A stretch of 64,000 nucleotides of DNA from Burkholderia catarinensis (GTDB lineage: Bacteria > Pseudomonadota > Gammaproteobacteria > Burkholderiales > Burkholderiaceae). Position 1 is the stretch's first letter. Every line of letters starts with the position of its first letter. Positions 25,435 through 33,285 of this stretch are shown one piece after another. The notes below the pieces were generated by a model. That model searched no databases. It saw nothing but the letters and a program-made list of their open reading frames with translations, and was not told where the DNA came from. The position numbers were made by a program, and so were the translations under genes. The stretch is taken from positions 248,001 through 312,000 of the forward strand of contig NZ_MDEQ02000006.1 of assembly GCF_001883705.2 (NCBI RefSeq), written 5' to 3'.

Positions 25435-25959
25435 TTATTTCTTGCTCAATTCAGGGTCCAGCACACCCTGCACGATGTAGGGATCCTGCTCAGCTGGTTT
25501 AACTGGCATTGGTGGCTTATCCTGAATTTCAACGCGAATACGGTCGCCTGAAAGGAAATGCACCCAAAAGCCATAGGTCCGTGGCCCATACGGCGGCACC
25601 TCCGTCGTTGCAGTAAGCCACTGGTCACCGCTACGATCGTCGTCGTAAGGGCGCGTGTCCCGTCGCCACTTGACGACCAGCTTCATGCCAGGCCGCCATT
25701 TGGAAGGAATACCGATACAGCACATACCGCCACTTTCCGAGCGCTCCTGCCCTGCCTCCTTCGGAAACATGTTTGCCCCCCCCGCGGACAGTTGTTGGCC
25801 CTCGTTGGTAACGTGGAATTGGTCGATGTAGTAGTCGGTATAGTTATAGCCACCCACACTGGACGGATTGCTCTCGTTTTCATCCGAGCAACCCGCCAAT
25901 GTCAACAACCACCCAACGACGAATAGCGTAGCGAAACGCTTCCAGACAAACACGGTCAT
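25435..25959 (-). CDS. DUF3304-like lipoprotein, probable Tle1 immunity protein
   Basis: A 174-residue lipoprotein. The signal sequence ends with lipobox LAGC (Cys24). The mature part carries YTDYYIDQFHVTNEGQQLSAGG, GGMCCIGIPSKWRPGMKLVVKW and PPYGPRTYGFWVHFLSGDRIRVEI, matching the DUF3304 layout in which a CC-x-P-x-W core is typical. DUF3304 lipoproteins commonly sit beside Tle1 genes and are thought to protect the periplasm of the producer. I chose ATG 25959, with AGGAGG 7 nt upstream. It lies between the PAAR remnant and the effector gene, all on one strand, which fits an effector operon. The immunity role is inferred from the neighbourhood. Confidence 0.78.
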   Translation of the reverse strand: MTVFVWKRFATLFVVGWLLTLAGCSDENESNPSSVGGYNYTDYYIDQFHVTNEGQQLSAGGANMFPKEAGQERSESGGMCCIGIPSKWRPGMKLVVKWRRDTRPYDDDRSGDQWLTATTEVPPYGPRTYGFWVHFLSGDRIRVEIQDKPPMPVKPAEQDPYIVQGVLDPELSKK

Positions 25960-26051
25960 TTCCCAACCTCCTGTTTTTGGAGTGCCTTCCCGTAGATCGG
26001 CAGCGCTGCGCCCTTGAGTGAAAGCGCGCGGGATTGAGTCAACATCACCAT

Positions 26052-26322
26052 TTACCTTGCCTCCATTGTTCGCGGACCGATGACGGTCGCGCCGCAACCG
26101 GTCTTGTCGCCGCGATTGCTGACGCCTCGGCCGCGATGCGTGCGCAGGCCGCTTACCAGCTGCGGAAACACGCCGCCGCATCGAGGGGCACCTCACCCCG
26201 TGGCCGTCGAGCGCGACGGGAATTCCCCCATGCTTCAACTCGCCGGCCGCCTCGATGACTTCGCCGCCGTGGTCGGTGATATCGCCCAGACGGATCACGT
26301 CCCATCCGTGTTGGTCTTTCAC
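26052..26322 (-). pseudogene. PAAR-domain protein gene with a one-base frameshift
   Basis: From GTG 26322 (AGGAGAGG just upstream) the frame reads KDQHGWDVIRLGDITDHGGEVIEAAGELKHGGIPVALDGHGVRCP, a clear PAAR N-terminal half. It then loses sense. One base fewer near 26184 restores CPRCGGVFPQLVSGLRTH..., ending NRGDKTGCGATVIGPRTMEAR with stop at 26052-26054, a proper PAAR C-terminal half. The span is 271 bp, that is 90 codons plus one base. PAAR proteins cap the VgrG spike of the type VI secretion system and carry effectors. A single-base insertion, real or from sequencing, is the simplest reading. Confidence 0.75.
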
Positions 26323-26889
26323 GCCCTCTCCTGTTGTTTTGTCACAAAGAGATAGATGAGATGCCCTTACGGCATCCTGTGACACGAGCGGAAAAACTCT
26401 ACAGCGGTTCGCTCAAACCCTTTCTCAAAATTGGATCGCGGTGATTTCAGGCAAGAGGGAGAGAGAAGGAATTGCGCGGAATCGCAACGGTGTGCAATGG
26501 GCTGGGCGACGCGTTTATTCCGTGCACCGCCCTTTTTATAGTCGAAAAACCTCGCGGCCACCTGTCCCGGAAACCGCTCGGCACCTGAACATTTATTCTC
26601 GGCAAGCACGGACAACATCGATGCCGCGTCGTCAACACGACATCGACCATGTTCGCCTCGGTTCACTTGTTCTTGCCGAGTAAGTTGGACGACAAGTGGA
26701 GCTCATTTGCGTGGATCATGTGCTGCTCCTGTCAGCCGTGCTGAACACGGTGCACGTCGCCGCCTCCGCTTGCACATCGGCCAGCCGTGCCCGGAAGTAC
26801 GCAAGATTCGGCAGCAGGTCGGATAGCGGGCTGCCGCCCATCCCTCGACGTGGGCAAGCTGCTCGATCAGGTCGATGACTTCGGCGCGT
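26323..26889. other. Unassigned stretch inside the composite element
   Basis: About 570 bp between the PAAR remnant and the transposase remnant. The reverse strand near 26700-26890 reads, with one frame change, as helical pieces such as GDQLRAEVIDLIEQLAHVEG and LAYFRARLADVQAEAATCTVFSTAD, which could be a decayed gene I cannot name. The rest is AT-richer and has no recognisable coding sequence. Confidence 0.4.
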
Positions 26890-27655
26890 AGTTGATCACC
26901 CTCGGCGGCTGACGGCGAACCCAACAACGTGATCGCGCAACGCCTGCAACTCACTCGCGCCACGGTGGGCAAATGGCGTGTGCGGTTTCTGGAGCAGCGC
27001 ATCAGCGGGCTCTATGACGAAGGTCGTCCCGGCAAGCCACGCTCGATCAACGATGAGCGACTCGCTCAACTGATTCACAAGACCCTGCACACGAAGCCTG
27101 CGGATGGCTCCACGCACTGGAGCGTGCGCACGATCGCCGCCGAAACCGCCATTTCGCCAACAAGTGTGCATCGTTACTTCAAGCTGCTGGGCCTGCAGCC
27201 GCATCGCAGCGAAAGCTTCAAGCTCTCGACCGATCAGTTCTTCATCGAGAAATTGCGCGATGTAGTCGGCCTGTACCTGAGCCCACCGGAGAACGCCTTG
27301 GTGTTGTGCGTGGACGAGAAGAGCCAGTGCAAGGAGTTGCATCGTCGACAACTACAGCAGTCACAAGCATCCGAAGGTAAAGGCGTGGCTGGCGACACGC
27401 CCCCGCTGGCACATGCATTTCATTCCCACCTACAGTTCGTGGCTCTACCAGGTCGAACGCTTCTTTGCGTCGATCACCGACAAGGCGATCCGTAGAGGCT
27501 CGTTCGGCTCGGTCAAGCAACTGATCAAGCGTATCGATCAATTCGTTTCCCACTACAACGAAAACTGCAAGCCGTTCGTCTGGACCGCGTCAGCCGACTC
27601 CATCCTCGAAAAGCTACATCGACTTTGTTCCCGAATCAGTGGAACAGGACACTAG
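26890..27655 (+). pseudogene. IS630-family transposase, truncated and internally deleted
   Basis: Forward-strand remains of an IS630 DDE transposase. The first part (about 26908-27330) gives GEPNNVIAQRLQLTRATVGKWRVRFLEQRISGLYDEGRPGKPR and CVDEKSQ with the first catalytic Asp. The second part (27340-27655, in another frame) gives VDNYSSHKHPKVKAWLATRPRWHMHF and QVERFF with the remaining Asp and Glu, ending CSRISGTGH. Between DEKSQ and VDNYSSH, roughly 60-70 residues usual for the family are missing and the frame shifts. The N-terminal segment before GEPNN is also absent. It cannot make active enzyme. Confidence 0.85.
27474..27652 (+). repeat. Right inverted IS630 end (179 bp)
   Basis: The mirror partner of 22859-23037, identical throughout. 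It is the 3' end of the transposase remnant together with the terminal inverted repeat CAGGACAC. TA follows at 27653-27654 and supplies the transposase stop TAG. Confidence 0.85.
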
Positions 27656-27734
27656 CGCACCGCGCATATTTCATGCGTGGACGAACCGCGACCGGCCGCA
27701 TTACGCTTGACCGCTCATCGCAAGGACGCCGACC

Positions 27735-28316
27735 ATGAACCCCGATACGATCCACGCGCGGCTCGATTTCCTGCGCGAAACCGAACGGCTGAAGGACGTG
27801 CTGCGCAGCGGCCACACATCGGGCGGACGCCCAGAAAGCACCGCCGAGCACAGCTGGCGGCTGTGCCTGATGGCGCTCGTGTTCGCCGACGCGCTGCCCG
27901 GCATCGACACGCTGAAGCTGCTGAAGCTGTGCGTCGTCCACGATCTCGGCGAGGCACTGCACGGCGACATCCCCGCAATCGAGCAGGCCGCGCACCCGGA
28001 CAAGAGCGCGCACGAACGCGACGACCTGCTGACACTGACCGCATCGCTCGATCCCGCGCAGCGCGACGAGATCGTCGCGCTGTGGGACGAATACGAGGCG
28101 GCCGCGTCGCCGGAAGCCCGCGCGGCGAAGGCGCTCGACAAGCTCGAAACGATCCTGCAGCACAACCAGGGCAACAATCCGCCCGATTTCGACTACGCGT
28201 TCAATCTCGGCTACGGTCGACGCTATACCGACGCCGCGCCGCTGTTCAGCGCGATCCGCGATATCGTGGACGCCGATACGCAACGCCGGATCGACGCGGG
28301 CGTACAGCGCGCGTAA
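27735..28316 (+). CDS. HD-domain phosphohydrolase, YfbR (5'-deoxynucleotidase)-like
   Basis: A 193-residue cytosolic protein of the HD_3 type. Metal-binding residues are visible: STAEHSWR with His39, VVHDLGEALHGD with His69 and Asp70, and a later Asp in AKALDKLETI. YfbR in E. coli removes phosphate from deoxynucleoside 5'-monophosphates; these residues and the length (about 195-200) fit. It was once immediately downstream of the XRE regulator, before the composite element landed between them. The substrate range is inferred from the family. Confidence 0.85.
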   Translation: MNPDTIHARLDFLRETERLKDVLRSGHTSGGRPESTAEHSWRLCLMALVFADALPGIDTLKLLKLCVVHDLGEALHGDIPAIEQAAHPDKSAHERDDLLTLTASLDPAQRDEIVALWDEYEAAASPEARAAKALDKLETILQHNQGNNPPDFDYAFNLGYGRRYTDAAPLFSAIRDIVDADTQRRIDAGVQRA

Positions 28317-28613
28317 GCTCGCGGGATCGGGCGTGGGATCGGCCGCGCCCCCCTTCCCCGCCGCTTTCACAGATCGCAACAATGACGCCGCCCGGCATTC
28401 GCTCCGGTGCGGCGTTCGCACAATTCAGCACAATTCCCACACGATTTGACGCGAATTCCTCGCTTACCATGAGCGCCTGATTCGACTCGGCACGCCCGCG
28501 CGATGCGTACGCGGATGCCGTCGCGGGCAACACGCCCGGCATGCGAAGCCGATCGGATCGTCCCGCCCGGCCGCACGCATTGCCGGCGCCCGCTTCATCC
28601 TCGCTGCGTTCTC

Positions 28614-29795
28614 ATGACTCAGAAGACCCATCGCCGCCGGCGCATCGTGCTGGCCACCCTTGCCGTCGTCGCGATCGTCGCCGGCGTCACGCTGAAGGCC
28701 TGCGCGCCCGACAAGCATCCGCAATACCTGTCCGCACCCGTCACGCGCGGCGATCTCGAGAACGCGGTGCTCGCGACCGGCGCGCTGCAGGCGTTCAAGC
28801 AGGTCGACGTCGGCGCGCAGGTGTCCGGGCAGTTGAAGACGCTGAAGGTCAAGCTCGGCGACAAGGTCACGAAGGGCCAATGGCTCGCCGAAATCGATCC
28901 GGTGATCTCGGAAAACGCGTTACGCCAGGCGCGCGCCAGCGAAGAAAGCCTGCGCGCGCAGCAGCAATCGACCGCCGCGCAACTGACACAGGCGGAACTC
29001 GCGTTCCGCCGCCAGCAGGCGATGCTCCCCGACGATGCGACGTCGCACGAGTCGTTCGAGGCCGCGCGCGCGACGCTCGACGTACAGCGCGCGACACTCG
29101 CTTCCTTCGCCGCACAGATCCGTTCGGCCCGCATCCAGATCGAGACCGCGCAGGCCAACCTCGGCTACACGCGCATCGTCGCGCCGATCGACGGCGAGGT
29201 CGTCGCGATCGTCACGCAGGAAGGCCAGACCGTGATCGCGCAGCAGCAGGCGCCGGTGATCCTGAAGCTCGCGGATCTCGACACGATGACCGTGAAGGCG
29301 CAAATATCGGAAGCCGACGTGATCCGCGTGCGTGCCGGCCAGACCGCGTTTTTCACGATCCTCGGCGAACCGGACAAGCGCCACTACGGCAAGCTGCGCG
29401 CGATCGAACCGGCGCCGCAGAACTTTGCGGAAGCGCAGAGCGCGCTCGGCAGCGGCACGAAGCCGAACAGCGCCGTGTTCTACAACGCGCTGTTCGACGT
29501 GCCGAATCCCGAGCATCGGCTGCGCATCTCGATGACCGCGCAGGTCAGCATCGTGCTCGACCGTGCGCGCAACGCGCTCAGCATGCCGGCCGCCGCGCTC
29601 GGCGAGAAGCGCAAGGACGGCACGTATACCGTGCGCGTGCTGCGCGCCGACGGCAGCACGGAAACGCGCAACATCCGCATCGGCATCAACAACAACGTGC
29701 GCGTCGAAGTGCTGGCCGGCCTGAAGGACGGCGAACGCGTCGTGATCGGCGAAGCCGCCGCGGACGAGCACGCGCCGCTGGCGGACGTGGTGTGA
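28614..29795 (+). CDS. macA: MacA-like periplasmic adaptor subunit of an efflux pump
   Basis: A 393-residue membrane fusion protein. One N-terminal membrane helix (about 10-26) precedes PQYLSAPVTRGDLENAVLATGALQAFKQVDVGAQVSGQLKTL, the usual biotinyl-lipoyl start. An alpha-helical hairpin (about 100-185) ends at NLGYTRIVAPIDGEVVAIVTQEGQTV, then come beta-barrel and membrane-proximal domains. MacA links the MacB ATPase to the outer-membrane channel. I chose ATG 28614 because the family begins there; the longer frame from 28503 adds unrelated residues. It is the first gene of a macA-macB-outer-membrane-factor operon, with 2 bp between its stop and macB. Confidence 0.9.
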   Translation: MTQKTHRRRRIVLATLAVVAIVAGVTLKACAPDKHPQYLSAPVTRGDLENAVLATGALQAFKQVDVGAQVSGQLKTLKVKLGDKVTKGQWLAEIDPVISENALRQARASEESLRAQQQSTAAQLTQAELAFRRQQAMLPDDATSHESFEAARATLDVQRATLASFAAQIRSARIQIETAQANLGYTRIVAPIDGEVVAIVTQEGQTVIAQQQAPVILKLADLDTMTVKAQISEADVIRVRAGQTAFFTILGEPDKRHYGKLRAIEPAPQNFAEAQSALGSGTKPNSAVFYNALFDVPNPEHRLRISMTAQVSIVLDRARNALSMPAAALGEKRKDGTYTVRVLRADGSTETRNIRIGINNNVRVEVLAGLKDGERVVIGEAAADEHAPLADVV

Positions 29796-29797
29796 CG

Positions 29798-31861
29798 ATG
29801 AGCCAGCCCCTGCTGAAACTCGCTGCCGTCACGCGACGCTTTCCGGCCGGCGACAAGGACGTCGTCGTCCTGAACAACGTCAACCTGTCGATCGACGCGG
29901 GCGAGATCGTCGCGATCGTCGGCGCGTCGGGTTCCGGCAAGTCGACGCTGATGAACATCCTCGGCTGCCTCGATCACCCGAGCGAAGGCACCTACACGGT
30001 CGGCGGACGCGACACGCAGATGCTCGACAGCGACGAACTCGCGCAGTTGCGCCGCGAGCACTTCGGCTTCGTGTTCCAGCGCTATCACCTGCTGCCGCAC
30101 GTCGACGCGGTCGCGAACCTCGAAATGCCCGCGATCTATGCGGGCACCACGCGCACGGAGCGGCATGAACGCGCCCGCGCGCTGCTCGCGCGCCTCGGGC
30201 TCGCGGATCGCGCGCACCACCGGCCCGGGCAACTGTCCGGCGGCCAGCAGCAGCGCGTGAGCATTGCGCGCGCGCTGATGAACGGCGGCCAGGTGATCCT
30301 CGCCGACGAACCGACCGGCGCGCTCGACACGAAAAGCGGCCAGGACGTGATTCGCATCCTGCACGAGCTGAACGCGCTCGGCCACACGATCGTCATCGTC
30401 ACGCACGACAAGGATGTCGCGCGCCATGCGCGGCGCATCATCGAGATCAGCGACGGCGAGATCGTCGCCGACCGGCCGAATCGCCACTATGCGGAAGCCC
30501 TCGTTGAAGCCGGCACCGACGTGGCAGAAGCGGCAGCCGGCGCGCCGTCCGAACGCGATCGCCACGGTCGCCACGACACGCCGCCGCCCGCCGATGTCGA
30601 TGTCGATGTCGATGCCGATGCCGCCGCCAATACCGGCACGCGCGCGCGGCGCTTCGCGGCCGGCACCGGCCGCTTCGCCGAGGCCTGCCGGATGGCATGG
30701 ATCGCGCTCGTGTCGCACCGGCTGCGCACGCTGCTGACGATGCTCGGCATCATCATCGGCATCACGTCGGTCGTGTCGATCGTCGCGATCGGCGAAGGCG
30801 CGAAGCGCTACATGCTCGACGAGATCGGCAGCATCGGCACCAACACGATCAACGTCTATCCGGGCACCGACTGGGGCGACAGCCGCGCGGACGCGATCCA
30901 GACGCTCGTGCCCGCCGATGTCGCCGCGCTCGCCGAGCAGCCGTACGTCGACAGCGCGACGCCCGAAACGTCGCGCACGCTGCTGCTGCGCTACCGCAAC
31001 ATCGACGTCAACGCGCTCGTGAGCGGCGTCGGCGACCGCTTCTTCCAGGCGCGCGGGATGCGCTTCGCGCTGGGCGTCGCGTTCGACGAGGACGCGGTGC
31101 GCCGCCAGGCGCAGGTGGCCGTGATCGACCAGAACACCCGCCGCAAGCTGTTCGGCGCGACACGCAACCCGATCGGCGAAGCGATCCTGGTCGACAACGT
31201 GCCGTGCGTCGTGATCGGCGTCACGGCCGACAAGAAGAGCGCGTTCGGCAGCGTGAAAAGCCTGAACGTGTGGGTGCCGTACACGACCGCGAGCGGCCGG
31301 CTGTTCGGCCAGCGCCATCTCGACAGCATCACCGTGCGCGTGCGCGACGGGCAGCCGAGCGCCGCCGCCGAGAAAAGCCTCGAGAAGCTGATGATCCAGC
31401 GCCACGGCCGCAAGGACTTCTTCACGTACAACATGGACAGCGTGGTGAAGACCGTCGAGAAGACCGGCCAGTCGCTGACGCTGCTGCTGTCGCTGATCGC
31501 CGTGATCTCGCTCGTCGTCGGCGGGATCGGCGTGATGAACATCATGCTCGTGTCGGTCACCGAGCGCACGCGCGAGATCGGCATCCGGATGGCGGTCGGC
31601 GCGCGCCAGTCCGACATCCTGCAGCAGTTCCTCGTCGAGGCCGTGCTCGTCTGCCTGCTCGGCGGCACGATCGGCATCGCGCTGTCGTTCGGGCTCGGCG
31701 CCGTGTTCTCGATGTTCGTCGCGCAGTGGAAGATGGTGTTCTCCGCCGGCGCGATCGTGACGGCGTTCGTCTGCTCGACGCTCACCGGTGTGATATTCGG
31801 TTTCATGCCCGCACGCAACGCGTCGCGGCTCGATCCGATCGATGCGCTCGCGCGCGACTGA
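29798..31861 (+). CDS. macB: MacB-like ABC transporter, ATPase and permease fused
   Basis: A 687-residue inner-membrane protein. The N-terminal ATPase has Walker A GASGSGKS at 43-50, signature LSGGQQQRVSIARAL near 147-161 and Walker B VILADEPTGALD. The MacB membrane part starts around residue 305 (HRLRTLLTMLGIIIGI), with a large periplasmic domain and three C-terminal helices (VISLVVGGIGVMNIMLVSVTERTREIGIRMAVGAR). The linker between the halves (about 245-300) is longer than usual and has a run of Val-Asp pairs coded by a six-base repeat. MacAB pumps export macrolides, lipopeptides or siderophores. It lies between macA and the outer membrane factor gene. Confidence 0.92.
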   Translation: MSQPLLKLAAVTRRFPAGDKDVVVLNNVNLSIDAGEIVAIVGASGSGKSTLMNILGCLDHPSEGTYTVGGRDTQMLDSDELAQLRREHFGFVFQRYHLLPHVDAVANLEMPAIYAGTTRTERHERARALLARLGLADRAHHRPGQLSGGQQQRVSIARALMNGGQVILADEPTGALDTKSGQDVIRILHELNALGHTIVIVTHDKDVARHARRIIEISDGEIVADRPNRHYAEALVEAGTDVAEAAAGAPSERDRHGRHDTPPPADVDVDVDADAAANTGTRARRFAAGTGRFAEACRMAWIALVSHRLRTLLTMLGIIIGITSVVSIVAIGEGAKRYMLDEIGSIGTNTINVYPGTDWGDSRADAIQTLVPADVAALAEQPYVDSATPETSRTLLLRYRNIDVNALVSGVGDRFFQARGMRFALGVAFDEDAVRRQAQVAVIDQNTRRKLFGATRNPIGEAILVDNVPCVVIGVTADKKSAFGSVKSLNVWVPYTTASGRLFGQRHLDSITVRVRDGQPSAAAEKSLEKLMIQRHGRKDFFTYNMDSVVKTVEKTGQSLTLLLSLIAVISLVVGGIGVMNIMLVSVTERTREIGIRMAVGARQSDILQQFLVEAVLVCLLGGTIGIALSFGLGAVFSMFVAQWKMVFSAGAIVTAFVCSTLTGVIFGFMPARNASRLDPIDALARD
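30593..30622 (+). repeat. Six-base tandem repeat within macB
   Basis: Five consecutive copies of GATGTC/GATGCC encode a Val-Asp/Ala-Asp run in the linker between the ATPase and membrane halves of MacB. Six-base units change length without shifting frame. Confidence 0.8.
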
Positions 31862-31874
31862 CGAAAGGCCTGCC

Positions 31875-33248
31875 ATGACGCATTCCTCACCGCTGCGCCG
31901 CCTGGGCGCATTCGCGTGCGCCGCCGCGCTGCTGGCCGGCTGCGCGGGCGCGCGCCACGAGCCGCTGCCCGCCGTCGCGATGCCCGCCAACTGGGCGGCG
32001 CCGGTCGCGGCCAACGCGCCGGCCACGACGCGCGACTGGTGGCGCAGCTTCGGCGATCCGCAACTCGACGCGCTGATCGACGACGCGCTGCGCGCCAACA
32101 ACGACCTCGCGATCGCGGCGATCCGCGTGTATCGCGCGCAACTGCAGGCCGGGCTCGCCGACACGAACCTGACGCCCTCCGTGTCGCTCGGCGCGAACGG
32201 CGCCGTGTCGCGCACGCTCGATACGCATCGGACTAGCCGCTCGAGCGGCGTCAACGGTTCGCTCAGCTATGAAATCGACCTGTGGGGCCGGCTGGCCGCG
32301 CTGCGCGATGCCGCGCGCTGGGAGGCCGACGCAACGGCCGCCGATCTCGAAGCCGCGCGGCTGTCGCTGATCGGCACGACGGCGTCGCTGTACTGGCAGC
32401 TCGGCTATCTGAACCGGCAGATCGCGCTCGGCGACGCGAACATCGCGTATGCGGTGCGCACGCTCGCGGTCGTGCGGTCGCGCCACGCGGCCGGCGCCGT
32501 GTCGGGGCTCGATCTCGCGCAGGCCGAACAGAGCCTGTCCGAGCAACGCGCCGCGCAGACGCGCCTGATCCAGCAGCGCACCGAGAACCGCCATGCGCTC
32601 GCGATCCTGTTCGACCGGCCGCCGCAGCAGCGCGCGGCCGAACCGCCGGCGCTGCCCGACGCGGCGCCGCCGGACGTGGCGGCCGGCCTGCCGGCCAGCC
32701 TGCTCGGCCGGCGCCCCGACCTGCGCGCGGCGGAATTCCGGCTGCGCGAGTCGCTCGCGCAGGTCGACGCGACGCGCACGAGCTTCTACCCGGCCTTCAC
32801 GCTGACCGGCCAGGCCGGCACGTCGAGCACGAGCCTCGAGCGCGTGCTCGCGAATCCGGTCGGCACGCTCGGGCTCGGCCTCGCGCTGCCGTTCATCCAG
32901 TGGAACACGATGCAGTTGCAGATCAAGGTGTCGAAGACGCAATACGAGGAAGCGGTCGTCGGGTTCCGCCAGCGGCTCTACACGGCGCTCGCGGAAGTCG
33001 AGAATGCGCTGTCGGCGCGCGTGCAGCTCGAACGCGAGGCCGAACAGCGCGCGCTGTCGCTGGCCCAGGCGCGGCGTGCCGAGCAGCTTGCCGCCGCGCG
33101 CTTCGCGGCCGGCGCGACCGCCGTGCAGCCGTGGCTCGACCAGCAGCAGGTGCTGAGGAACGCGCAAAGCGCCGACGAACTGACGCGGCTGAACCGGCTC
33201 AACAACCAGATGACGCTCTACCGCGCACTCGGCGGCGGGACGTCCTGA
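31875..33248 (+). CDS. Outer membrane efflux lipoprotein, NodT/TolC family
   Basis: A 457-residue outer membrane factor. The signal sequence ends in lipobox LAGC (Cys21), so it is a lipoprotein as usual for NodT-type RND/ABC partners. The opening WWRSFGDPQLDALIDDALRANNDLAIAAIRVYRAQLQ and the repeat FRLRESLAQVDATRTSFYPAFTLTGQAG are the two TolC halves. It completes the tripartite pump with MacA and MacB, starting 14 bp after macB. I chose ATG 31875, where the signal peptide begins. The substrate is unknown. Confidence 0.9.
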   Translation: MTHSSPLRRLGAFACAAALLAGCAGARHEPLPAVAMPANWAAPVAANAPATTRDWWRSFGDPQLDALIDDALRANNDLAIAAIRVYRAQLQAGLADTNLTPSVSLGANGAVSRTLDTHRTSRSSGVNGSLSYEIDLWGRLAALRDAARWEADATAADLEAARLSLIGTTASLYWQLGYLNRQIALGDANIAYAVRTLAVVRSRHAAGAVSGLDLAQAEQSLSEQRAAQTRLIQQRTENRHALAILFDRPPQQRAAEPPALPDAAPPDVAAGLPASLLGRRPDLRAAEFRLRESLAQVDATRTSFYPAFTLTGQAGTSSTSLERVLANPVGTLGLGLALPFIQWNTMQLQIKVSKTQYEEAVVGFRQRLYTALAEVENALSARVQLEREAEQRALSLAQARRAEQLAAARFAAGATAVQPWLDQQQVLRNAQSADELTRLNRLNNQMTLYRALGGGTS

Positions 33249-33285
33249 CCGGCGGCCCAACGTACCGGCCCGGCCACGCACGGCG

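Larger units (their letters stand above)
22859..27652. mobile_element. Composite IS630-type element carrying a T6SS effector-immunity cassette
   Basis: The 4,794-bp unit begins GTGTCCTG and ends CAGGACAC, and is directly bordered by TA on each side (22857-22858 and 27653-27654), the target duplication expected of IS630/Tc1-type transposition. Both ends are the same 179-bp IS630-family 3' end in inverted orientation. Inside lie a frameshifted PAAR gene, a DUF3304 lipoprotein gene and a Tle1-type effector gene, all on the reverse strand, plus a deleted transposase. It separates the XRE gene from the YfbR gene, and the flanks would rejoin cleanly at one TA. Its transposase is broken, so movement now would need help in trans. 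Confidence 0.75.

Noticed and set aside
26052..26322. Programmed frameshift in the PAAR gene
   Set aside because: No slippery heptamer, pseudoknot or other recoding signal is apparent, and PAAR genes are not known to use frameshifting.
29480..32254. 924-codon open frame on the reverse strand across macA-macB-outer membrane factor
   Set aside because: It is antisense to three well-supported genes; its translation is low-complexity and rich in Arg, Ala, Asp and His, typical of mirror frames in GC-rich codons.
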